5,673 bases of DNA from Bacillota bacterium (GCA_030705665.1 JAUZQA010000291.1:1-5673), one strand, 5' to 3'. Counted from the stretch's first letter, positions 1 to 5,300 are shown. Numbers and translations are program-made. Notes: generated from the letters alone by a model not told the origin.

Positions 1-1
1 A

Positions 2-445
2 GATGGCACAAACCAAACAGATAAAACAGTGACTGATTCTACTCCAACTACGAATGGAAAAGATATACAAATTGCAGATTTTCTTCATACATCTAGTAAC
101 CAAGGCGAATTAAATAATGGAAATATGAGTGAACAACCGATTGCAGTAAATCAAAACAATACTGTGAAAATAAGCTCCCCATCACCAAGTTCCAATGCAA
201 CGGCATCAATAATTACCACCACGCCGAAGACCAATGCCACTTCAACGGGAACAACAAGCCCGAAGTCAACCGCGTCTTCGGTACCAACGACTGCTCCAAC
301 GTCATCAACCAGTAATGTCCCAGTGACAACGACTGCCCAGACGAGCTCAACAACAACTACATCGACCACCAACCGTGGACAACAAGTGGCTCAAGCGGCG
401 AAAGAAAAGGCTGTGGGCCAACAAAATAAAAAAATTACCAACTAA
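2..445 (+). CDS. C-terminal part of a Thr/Ser-rich low-complexity protein (5' end outside window)
   Basis: The reading frame is open from the first complete codon at position 2 to the TAA at 443-445, so this is the tail of a longer gene. A GTG at 29 lies in the frame but has no ribosome binding site before it and is probably an internal Val codon. The visible 147 residues have no folded domain. An Asn/Gln-containing stretch (IQIADFLHTSSNQGELNNGN) leads into about 70 residues dominated by Thr, Ser, Pro and Ala (TTTPKTNATSTGTT, TTTAQTSSTTTTSTT). The end is a short basic, probably helical segment (GQQVAQAAKEKAVGQQNKK). Such Thr/Ser tails are typical of disordered extracellular spacers of wall or membrane proteins in Firmicutes. 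No LPXTG sorting signal or membrane anchor is present at this end, so any anchor would be N-terminal. I do not recognise the family. A perfect terminator begins 14 bases after the stop. Confidence 0.75.
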   Translation, partial: DGTNQTDKTVTDSTPTTNGKDIQIADFLHTSSNQGELNNGNMSEQPIAVNQNNTVKISSPSPSSNATASIITTTPKTNATSTGTTSPKSTASSVPTTAPTSSTSNVPVTTTAQTSSTTTTSTTNRGQQVAQAAKEKAVGQQNKKITN

Positions 446-459
446 TTTTGAAGAAAAAT

Positions 460-503
460 AAAACGATAAAGCCCCAGGAAATTTCCTGGGGCTTTATCGT
501 TTT
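460..503. terminator. Bidirectional Rho-independent terminator (perfect 44-bp palindrome)
   Basis: The 22-base arm 460-481 is followed directly by its exact reverse complement at 482-503. The core is GCCCCAGG/CCTGGGGC, and the outer ends are AAAACGATAAA and TTTATCGTTTT. Either strand therefore gives a GC-rich stem ending in a U run. It lies between the stop of the rightward Thr/Ser-rich gene (445) and the stop of the leftward lipoprotein gene (538), so it should end both transcription units. Confidence 0.92.
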
Positions 504-537
504 ATGAAAACAGATTTAATTCAAGAATCAATGATGG

Positions 538-1641
538 TCAGTTCCTACTATTACTCCCAATTGCTTGAATATGAGTAGGGTCGGTTGTTTTCGGTTGTGG
601 AATAAAACTGGAATCAACGATATCACCAGACTTTTTACCTTCCTCCAAGAATTTAGAATAACCGACTTCGAAAAAGCTAGGATGCTGATCCCAAACTGCT
701 TTTGATAGGGTTAAGACAAAAGAACCGTCTTTATTGGGTATGGAAATGGAGTAAGATTCATTCTTACTTACATTCACACCAATTAAAGTTCCTTTATAAA
801 GGGCACCGGGAGCTGTGGTTGTAACCAGTGTGGGCGGCTTATCCGTAATAATGGTTCCATCCTTTGGAAGAGTCACATCAATATTGACACTTACACTGTC
901 CGGAAAATTATAGACCTTGTATTCCGGAAGGGTATAATTTTTACCATTATAATGGACATAAAAATAATGATCGGTGTCTGCATCCGGCATATAATACATA
1001 GTGAAAATTCCGTTTTGGTCACTTGGTGTGGACATGCTGAAGCCTTCTACACCATCACGCCGAAGGTTTACCACAGCACCTTGAACAGGATGGCCATTCG
1101 TATCTTTTACAGTACCGCCAACTTTATATTTATCCACTGTAAAATTAGGATATTTTTCACCTTTTTTTAACAAAGCACGGGCATATACGTCAACCAAATT
1201 ATTACTTTTCGCATTCGTTTTCACTTTTTCGATTTTAATCGGATATTCAACGGAAATGTCTTTTTTTAATGCTAATAACGCTTTTTTTGTGCTCGGCTCT
1301 ACACTTTTACCATTCATTTTAGCATCATCAGAATTAATGGTATGAATGGACATGGTGCCTAAAATATTTCGATTCACGGTAAAATAAAATTTCCCGTTTT
1401 TATCGGTTGTAATGATCCGATTATCGTTGATTTGAACTTTTACCCCAGCGACTGGCTGTTGATCAAATAAAATTTCCCCTGTCACATGGGCAGTATGTGA
1501 ACCATCTGTCTGCCAGTTCATAAAAGAGAAGTCGCTTCTATTAAAAGTTATTGAAACGTTTGTGTGTGTGGATTGACTATTGCAAGCACTTAGGACAAAA
1601 AGAAGGAGGGAACAAATAGTAATAAGATATATTTTCTTCAT
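538..1641 (-). CDS. Lipoprotein with carboxypeptidase-regulatory-like beta-sandwich domains
   Basis: A 367-residue predicted lipoprotein. A Lys-containing N-terminus and hydrophobic stretch (residues 1-17) end in the lipobox LSAC, with Cys20 as the lipidated residue. Two segments fit the CarboxypepD_reg-like/transthyretin-like beta-sandwich pattern. One is at about 51-100 (VTGEILFDQQPVAGVKV, then TTDKNGKFYF). The other is at about 173-258 (VGGTVKDTNGHPVQGAVV, then SDQNGIFTMYYMP). Both have the G-x-V-x-D/x-G-x-P-V-x-G-A/V-x-V start and D-x-N/Q-G-x-F turn of the family. A further beta-rich part at about 281-345 (PNKDGSFVLTL) may be a third, divergent copy. No catalytic residues of a peptidase are visible. 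Such domains usually serve as structural or carbohydrate/protein-binding modules. The ATG at 1641 sits 19 nt after the quinoprotein stop, with GGGAAAGAAG (1651-1660) as the ribosome binding site, so the two genes form an operon. An accessory or scaffold role for the quinoprotein is inference from that pairing only. Confidence 0.88.
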   Translation of the reverse strand: MKKIYLITICSLLLFVLSACNSQSTHTNVSITFNRSDFSFMNWQTDGSHTAHVTGEILFDQQPVAGVKVQINDNRIITTDKNGKFYFTVNRNILGTMSIHTINSDDAKMNGKSVEPSTKKALLALKKDISVEYPIKIEKVKTNAKSNNLVDVYARALLKKGEKYPNFTVDKYKVGGTVKDTNGHPVQGAVVNLRRDGVEGFSMSTPSDQNGIFTMYYMPDADTDHYFYVHYNGKNYTLPEYKVYNFPDSVSVNIDVTLPKDGTIITDKPPTLVTTTAPGALYKGTLIGVNVSKNESYSISIPNKDGSFVLTLSKAVWDQHPSFFEVGYSKFLEEGKKSGDIVDSSFIPQPKTTDPTHIQAIGSNSRN

Positions 1642-1660
1642 TTATTTTTACTTCTTTCCC

Positions 1661-3370
1661 TTATTTTTTTGCTTCCGGACTAGTGCTTGTTCCTGCACCT
1701 TTTGCTTGTGCCTGTGTTTTATCTCCGCCGACCGCAAATACAAATATTTGTGGATTATTGCCGGCAGAAGTGATCATGATGTATTCTTTTCCGTTTTTAG
1801 TAAAGAGAGTAGGTGCCGCAGAAATAGTATTGCCTGAGGTTTGGAAGGACCAAAGCTCTTTGCCTGTTGCTGTTTCAAGTGCTTTTACTTTACCACCTAA
1901 TTCTCCATAGAAGGTTAGACCTGTTTTGGTACTTGTTAACCCACCGCGCATTGGGTCATCCGTCTGAATTTGCCATTTTATTTTGCCATCATTTAAATCA
2001 ACCGCAGTTATACGGCCAAATGCTTTAATGTCTGTTGGCATCGCAAATGTTGTACCCATCGTAAGGGCGCCAAAAAATCCGCCATTTGCTTTCACATCTG
2101 CTTCATTATTAGCCGATTTGTAAATACCGGGCTGTTCGATTGATGGAATTAAATCAAGATTACTGGCAGAGTCAAATGTATCCGGTGCATAGTTTTGACC
2201 GCCAAGTACCCCTGGATAGACCATGACACCGGAAGGAGTTGGTTCTGGGTGATCAATTTTACCAAAGGCTACATTTGTATAAATTGGCGTGCCTGTTTTG
2301 GCATCATAGGCAAACCATTCTGATCCTTTTGTACCAACTGTTACCACTTTTTGTTCCTTTCCATTCACTTTTGCAGTTACGATGGTAGGTGAGTCAGCCG
2401 TGTCGTAATCCCAGAGGTCATGACCTTGCTGCTGTTGTTCCCAAATGATTTTCCCTGTATTAATATCGAGTGCGACAACAGAGTCGGTATGCGGGTTTGC
2501 GCCTGGGCGTTGTGCACCGTAAAAGTCTGGTGCCGGGTTAGCTACAGAGATATACATCATGCCTGTAGCAGAATCCACACTTGCAGGCATCCACACCGTA
2601 CCACCGCCTCCAAAGTGGCCATCCTTTAACCAGCCTTCACCTTTTGGAGGAACGGTCCAGAATGGTTGATCCCAAGCAGGTGTCAAATCTTCTGCATTAA
2701 AGACGGTGAAAAAGCCGCGGACTCCATTATCCGAACCAGCGCTGCCGATCAGTAATTTCCCTTTATAGTAGACGGGTACGGATGATTCATAATAACCGTT
2801 TTCGGCCGTAACATCAGGATAAAAATCACTTAAATGAACAAACTTAACGGTTTTTCCCGTTTTGGCATCAATCGAGACAAGTCCATTATCCGCTGTTAAC
2901 ATATACACTTTGCCATTGCCAACCGATACACCGCGGTTTGTACCCGCCATGCCAGTTTTTGTGATTTTGTCAGTCACTTCTTGAGGCGGTGCCCATTCCC
3001 AAATTTGCTTTCCTGTAACGGCATCAAATGCAAAAACAAAATTGTTGCCGGTTGTAACATAGGCAACGCCATCAACCACTACAGGAAAACTTTGATTACC
3101 ATTTGGAATATTTTTATCTAGTTCCTTAAATTTTTTGCTCCATATTAGCCCTAAATCTTTTACATTACTTTTTGTAATTTGGGAGAAAGGAACGTTGCGG
3201 GACAGGCCATAATCATAGCCAAACGTATTCCAGTTTCCATCGGTGACTTTCGTTTGTTTGGTTTGACTTTTTGCTTGATTAGAAGTTTTGCTAGCATTGT
3301 TTGCTGAGCATGCACCTAAAACGAGAGAAGTTGCAAGAATAGCAGAACTATATTTCATTTTTTTATTCAT
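1661..3370 (-). CDS. Surface lipoprotein quinoprotein (PQQ-dependent alcohol/sugar dehydrogenase-like beta-propeller)
   Basis: A 569-residue protein of the PQQ-dependent dehydrogenase family. The signal peptide ends in lipobox LGAC (Cys21), which anchors it to the outer membrane face. A Ser/Lys/Gln linker runs to about 43, and the propeller spans about 45-548. Family marks in order: WNTFGYDYGLSRNVPFSQI (47-65); blade repeats such as VFAFDAVTGKQIWEW (112-126); GSAGSDNGVRG (209-219); GGGGTVW (254-260, Trp260 as the PQQ floor); NPAP (Asn278); GHDLWDYDTADSP (316-328, with Asp321 in the catalytic-base position); GTKG (Lys348); and the closing repeats KALETATGKELWSFQTSG and EYIMITSAGNN. Where methanol dehydrogenase has a metal-binding Glu, this protein has Asp214-Asn215, as in membrane glucose dehydrogenases. 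The only Cys is the lipobox Cys, so the vicinal disulphide of methanol dehydrogenases is absent. No heme motif is present. The ATG at 3370 is supported by AAAGGGGG (3379-3386). Substrate is unknown, and some family members may not bind PQQ. It heads an operon with the next lipoprotein. Confidence 0.92.
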   Translation of the reverse strand: MNKKMKYSSAILATSLVLGACSANNASKTSNQAKSQTKQTKVTDGNWNTFGYDYGLSRNVPFSQITKSNVKDLGLIWSKKFKELDKNIPNGNQSFPVVVDGVAYVTTGNNFVFAFDAVTGKQIWEWAPPQEVTDKITKTGMAGTNRGVSVGNGKVYMLTADNGLVSIDAKTGKTVKFVHLSDFYPDVTAENGYYESSVPVYYKGKLLIGSAGSDNGVRGFFTVFNAEDLTPAWDQPFWTVPPKGEGWLKDGHFGGGGTVWMPASVDSATGMMYISVANPAPDFYGAQRPGANPHTDSVVALDINTGKIIWEQQQQGHDLWDYDTADSPTIVTAKVNGKEQKVVTVGTKGSEWFAYDAKTGTPIYTNVAFGKIDHPEPTPSGVMVYPGVLGGQNYAPDTFDSASNLDLIPSIEQPGIYKSANNEADVKANGGFFGALTMGTTFAMPTDIKAFGRITAVDLNDGKIKWQIQTDDPMRGGLTSTKTGLTFYGELGGKVKALETATGKELWSFQTSGNTISAAPTLFTKNGKEYIMITSAGNNPQIFVFAVGGDKTQAQAKGAGTSTSPEAKK

Positions 3371-3378
3371 ATAGAATT

Positions 3379-3386
3379 CCCCCTTT
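3379..3386 (-). promoter_or_regulatory. Ribosome binding site of the quinoprotein gene
   Basis: On the minus strand this reads AAAGGGGG, 8 nt before the ATG at 3370. It fixes the start at the first Met rather than Met5. Confidence 0.85.
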
Positions 3387-3394
3387 AATTCTTA

Positions 3395-3408
3395 ATTATG
3401 AAAGCGCA
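3395..3408 (-). promoter_or_regulatory. 14-bp shared upstream element, copy 1 (before the quinoprotein operon)
   Basis: On the minus strand this reads TGCGCTTTCATAAT and lies 24 nt before the quinoprotein ATG. The identical 14-mer occurs at 4167-4180, 27 nt before the 32-codon gene. CATAAT could be a -10 hexamer, but no good sigma-A -35 lies 16-18 bp upstream, so an activator or an alternative (for example sporulation) sigma factor is possible. On the plus strand, TGAAAGCGCATTCC matches the CcpA cre consensus at all but two fixed positions, which would make it a weak catabolite-repression operator. I cannot choose between these readings. Confidence 0.4.
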
Positions 3409-3452
3409 TTCCTGTTTATTACTATTTATTTCGAGTCTGAGATTTTTTTAAC

Positions 3453-3479
3453 ATATATTTGTAACATGATGAAATATAT
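3453..3479. repeat. AT-rich inverted repeat in the divergent intergenic region
   Basis: ATATATTT (3453-3460) and AAATATAT (3472-3479) form an exact 8-bp dyad with an 11-bp centre. It lies between the divergent quinoprotein and cupredoxin genes, 18 bp upstream of the cupredoxin ribosome binding site. It could be an operator, but dyads of A and T alone arise easily by chance in DNA this AT-rich. Confidence 0.25.
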
Positions 3480-3496
3480 ATAGTGATATAAAAATT

Positions 3497-3502
3497 AGGG
3501 GG
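3497..3502 (+). promoter_or_regulatory. Ribosome binding site of the cupredoxin gene
   Basis: AGGGGG lies 8 nt before the ATG at 3511 and supports that start. No unambiguous sigma-A promoter could be picked for this gene in the AT-rich DNA between 3430 and 3496. Confidence 0.85.
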
Positions 3503-3510
3503 AATATGAG

Positions 3511-3948
3511 ATGCATAGAAAAATTTCACTGTTATTCTTAGCTGTATTCGTTGTTGTTTCTTTAGCAGCCTGTGGTTCAAGTAATAAAGAGGCTGATGCT
3601 CCAAAAACAAAACCAGCAACAGCACAACCTGCACCAAAAACGTCTGATCCCAAAAATACAACGCAAGAAATTAAACCAACTGGAAAAACAGTTGAAATAA
3701 CCGTAACCGCAAAAAGTTTTGAATTTGATAAACAAGAAATCGACGTACAAGCAGGTGACAAGGTAGTTATTCATCTTGTCAATGCCGACGGAGCTCATGG
3801 CTTTGCCATTGATGACTTTGGTGTGAATCTTAAGGGAGGGGAGACTGCAACATTTACAGCCAATAAAAAGGGTGAATTCCAATACTATTGCTCCTTAATG
3901 TGCGGGGTTGGTCATGATAAAATGATCGGTAAATTAGTCGTGCAATAA
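3511..3948 (+). CDS. Cupredoxin lipoprotein with a CuA-type copper site (COX2-like domain, no membrane hairpin)
   Basis: A 145-residue predicted lipoprotein. The signal peptide ends in lipobox LAAC (Cys21), followed by a Lys/Pro/Ala/Thr linker to about 57 and a cupredoxin domain from about 58 to 145. The domain carries every side-chain ligand of the binuclear CuA centre of cytochrome c oxidase subunit II. His96 is in DGAHGFAI (COX2 has IHSF there). Cys127, Cys131, His135 and Met138 lie in CSLMCGVGHDKM, with the exact C-x3-C-x3-H-x2-M spacing. The usual Glu of CxExC is Leu129, but that residue binds copper through its backbone carbonyl and also varies in nitrous oxide reductase, so the site should still work. 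Unlike COX2 there is no transmembrane hairpin; the lipid is the only anchor. The expected role is one-electron transfer outside the membrane. Its gene is divergent from the quinoprotein gene, which suggests an electron acceptor for that enzyme (inference). A copper chaperone for oxidase assembly is the main alternative. Confidence 0.9.
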   Translation: MHRKISLLFLAVFVVVSLAACGSSNKEADAPKTKPATAQPAPKTSDPKNTTQEIKPTGKTVEITVTAKSFEFDKQEIDVQAGDKVVIHLVNADGAHGFAIDDFGVNLKGGETATFTANKKGEFQYYCSLMCGVGHDKMIGKLVVQ

Positions 3949-3992
3949 ATAATTAGGTGGGCAGCGGACAGTTAGTTACTGTTATCGAAGGT

Positions 3993-4039
3993 AAAAAAAG
4001 TCATTCCAGGCTGAGTAAATCAGTCCAGAATGACTTTTT
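3993..4039. terminator. Rho-independent terminator shared by two convergent genes
   Basis: The arms AAAAAGTCATTCCAGGCTGA (3995-4014) and TCAGTCCAGAATGACTTTTT (4020-4039) flank a 5-base loop. On the minus strand the stem pairs better (two G-U wobbles and one A-C mismatch) and ends in seven U, one base after the stop of the 32-codon gene at 4041. On the plus strand the stem has two mismatches and a wobble but still ends in UUUUU, 45 nt after the cupredoxin stop. It should serve both, and the minus-strand gene best. Confidence 0.87.
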
Positions 4040-4040
4040 C

Positions 4041-4139
4041 TTATTCTTCATCTTCAACATACAAACCGTAATAAAGTATTTCTGAAATAACTCCAACCGT
4101 ATTTAGGTATTCATATTTTTCTAATTCACAATTTTCCAT
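4041..4139 (-). CDS. 32-residue acidic small protein, unknown function
   Basis: The frame runs from ATG (4137-4139) to TAA (4041-4043) and encodes 32 residues. It begins MENCELEKYEYLNT and ends YYGLYVEDEE. The peptide has no signal sequence or membrane helix. It is strongly acidic (nine Glu and one Asp against one Lys), with five Tyr, one Cys near the start and a short hydrophobic middle (VGVISEIL). The case for a real gene rests on its surroundings: a strong ribosome binding site 7 nt before the ATG, a dedicated hairpin/U-tract terminator starting one base after the stop, and an upstream 14-bp element identical to the one before the quinoprotein operon. I do not recognise a family. A small regulatory or signalling peptide, a precursor of a modified peptide, or a sporulation small protein are all possible; none is shown. 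The alternative is that the transcript acts as a non-coding RNA. Confidence 0.65.
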   Translation of the reverse strand: MENCELEKYEYLNTVGVISEILYYGLYVEDEE

Positions 4140-4146
4140 ATTTTGT

Positions 4147-4155
4147 CTCCCCTTT
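4147..4155 (-). promoter_or_regulatory. Ribosome binding site of the 32-codon gene
   Basis: On the minus strand this reads AAAGGGGAG, 7 nt before the ATG at 4139. Its strength and spacing match those of the large genes here and are the best sign that this short frame is translated. Confidence 0.75.
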
Positions 4156-4166
4156 CTTTTTACCAT

Positions 4167-4180
4167 ATTATGAAAGCGCA
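4167..4180 (-). promoter_or_regulatory. 14-bp shared upstream element, copy 2 (before the 32-codon gene)
   Basis: TGCGCTTTCATAAT on the minus strand is identical to 3395-3408 and lies 27 nt before the ATG at 4139. Read as a promoter, CATAAT(A) would be the -10; CATAATA also fits the sigma-G -10 pattern. No consensus sigma-A -35 is correctly placed: TTGTCT at 4195-4200 leaves a 24-bp spacer, which is too long. As a cre-type operator this copy (TGAAAGCGCACCCG on the plus strand) is poorer than copy 1, which favours the promoter or activator reading. Confidence 0.4.
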
Positions 4181-4257
4181 CCCGAAAATAGTATAGACAA
4201 CATTATTTTTTCTAAACAGCATAAAAATATACAGCTAGAATCATAGAAAAAGAGCAA

Positions 4258-4297
4258 GAAAAACAAGTAAAGAGAGGAACGGCATAATCCTCTCTTT
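4258..4297 (-). terminator. Rho-independent terminator of the NERD-domain gene
   Basis: A perfect 10-bp stem, AAAGAGAGGA (4269-4278) with TCCTCTCTTT (4288-4297), encloses a 9-base loop. On the minus strand it starts one base after the stop codon (4299-4301) and is followed by ACTTGTTTTTC. The U-tract is delayed by a few bases, so this is a moderately strong terminator. Confidence 0.7.
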
Positions 4298-4298
4298 G

Positions 4299-5168
4299 TT
4301 AATGGTAATGAGCGCTTTCAATCAGATCCTTGATATTTTTAAGCTGAAACGCGCCATATATTCTTTTTTGCGATGTAAGTTCATTGATAAAAAACTTTTG
4401 CAGCTGCTCTTTCGTGGTAAAACGTCTAACAACACTGTTATCCGACCAATCGTGCAGCTCCTTGTCATTTTCATTGAAAAATACCAAGGTATTGATCCAT
4501 GTTTCAATTTCTTGCCTTTTTAAATAATTTGCTAGGGTGACGGCATTCTGTTGCACCTGACTTATTGGATTTTCACAAGTCCTCACCGTCAGTGCACCCG
4601 AACCGTCCTTATCAAAGAGAAGCGTTTCCTCTTTTTCACTATCCAATAATTCGGCTAAAAATAAAAACCGATGGCTGCTCTGTCTGGTTAACCCCATAAC
4701 GATGTGGCCTTTCCAATCTTTCGTTTCGATGACATATATACCAGTTGGTAAAAGGACGATGTGATCAATTTGCTGGCTATTCCCATCAAAATCAGGGATA
4801 AAAATATTAGGCATAATCATCATTTCATCCGGTGAAAGGATTCTTTCTCTTAACAAATTTGATTTAAAATCCTCTAATATTTGGTGGGTAATGATCTCTC
4901 CCTGATTTCGATAATTTTTTCGTATATCTTCATTTTCAATCATTAGTTTTTCTATTTCACGTTTGTAAGAATAGGATAACCTTATTACATCTTCATCAAA
5001 TTTCGCCGCTGCCGTTTCCAAAGAGGCTTTTTGCAATTCTTTCATTGCGGCTAGCTCTTGAAAATGATCGTTTCTCATTTCCTTATAGTGAGCCTTTTCC
5101 TTATATACGATAAAAGCTAACCAAGCAACAGACACAGCAAGTAATATGGAAATAATTAACCAAATCAT
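4299..5168 (-). CDS. Membrane-anchored NERD (nuclease-related) domain protein with coiled coil
   Basis: A 289-residue protein from the ATG at 5166-5168. That start has AAAAGGAGA 6 nt upstream and places a transmembrane helix at the very N-terminus (residues 1-22, MIWLIISILLAVSVAWLAF). A TTG 36 nt further upstream stays in frame but has no ribosome binding site. Residues about 23-86 are charged and helix-forming and probably a coiled coil. The NERD domain follows from about 88 to 215, with Glu91 (QGE), Asp135 (QQIDHIVLL) and the E-x-K pair Glu148/Lys150 (GIYVIETKDWKG). These match the restriction-endonuclease-like core of the family. ENPISQVQQN (199-208) is another family-typical block. The C-terminal part to 289 has no motif I can name. 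NERD proteins are thought to be nucleases or DNA/RNA-processing factors, but most are uncharacterised. With no positive-inside signal before the helix, topology is uncertain; a cytoplasmic NERD domain is more likely. It is transcribed alone. Confidence 0.87.
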   Translation of the reverse strand: MIWLIISILLAVSVAWLAFIVYKEKAHYKEMRNDHFQELAAMKELQKASLETAAAKFDEDVIRLSYSYKREIEKLMIENEDIRKNYRNQGEIITHQILEDFKSNLLRERILSPDEMMIMPNIFIPDFDGNSQQIDHIVLLPTGIYVIETKDWKGHIVMGLTRQSSHRFLFLAELLDSEKEETLLFDKDGSGALTVRTCENPISQVQQNAVTLANYLKRQEIETWINTLVFFNENDKELHDWSDNSVVRRFTTKEQLQKFFINELTSQKRIYGAFQLKNIKDLIESAHYH

Positions 5169-5174
5169 TTGTAG

Positions 5175-5183
5175 TCTCCTTTT
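5175..5183 (-). promoter_or_regulatory. Ribosome binding site deciding the NERD gene start
   Basis: On the minus strand this reads AAAAGGAGA, followed by six bases (CTACAA) and the ATG at 5168. It selects this start over the in-frame TTG at 5202-5204. Confidence 0.88.
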
Positions 5184-5210
5184 ACATGTTTTTTCAATAA
5201 TCAATCGATG

Positions 5211-5300
5211 TCAAATAATAGTGGAATACTGCATAGAATGGCTGTCTCTATTAAAGAGATTTTCGATTGCAGGATCGAACATCTTACTTATGGAGTCCAT
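5211..5300 (-). other. Possible 29-codon upstream reading frame or gene remnant in the NERD leader
   Basis: An ATG at 5298-5300 opens a 29-residue frame (starting MDSISKMFDPAIENLF) ending at TGA 5211-5213, and the frame continues open upstream to 5370. The codons look gene-like. However, there is no ribosome binding site, and the first ATG overlaps the candidate -10 box, so it cannot be read from that promoter. An internal Met7 (5280-5282) could be used. It may be a short leader peptide, a decayed gene end or chance. Confidence 0.15.

Noticed and set aside
151..372. A 73-codon minus-strand frame rich in Val.
   Set aside because: It is the antisense shadow of the Thr/Ser/Ala repeats of the plus-strand gene and has no ribosome binding site.
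2401..2412. Asp321-x-Asp323 as proof of a lanthanide-dependent XoxF-type enzyme.
   Set aside because: The second Asp is also present in membrane glucose dehydrogenases (HDLWDxD), and the rest of the motif here is closer to those. The motif alone cannot assign the metal.
3387..3415. A sigma-H-like promoter (ACAGGAATG, 12 bp, then TAAGAAT on the minus strand) before the quinoprotein gene.
   Set aside because: The start site would fall inside the ribosome binding site, and the 32-codon gene, which shares the 14-bp element, has no such motif.
3495..3882. Minus-strand frames of 79-101 codons across the cupredoxin gene.
   Set aside because: They lie wholly antisense to a gene with clear lipobox and CuA motifs and lack ribosome binding sites.
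3968..3982. A small hairpin ACAGT-TAGTT-ACTGT after the cupredoxin stop.
   Set aside because: It has a five-base-pair stem with no U-tract, and a much stronger terminator follows at 3993-4039.
4312..4320. A third copy of the core of the 14-bp element (GCGCTTTCA on the plus strand).
   Set aside because: It is in the opposite orientation, matches only nine bases and lies within the last codons of the NERD gene (Glu-Ser-Ala), so it is best explained as coding sequence.
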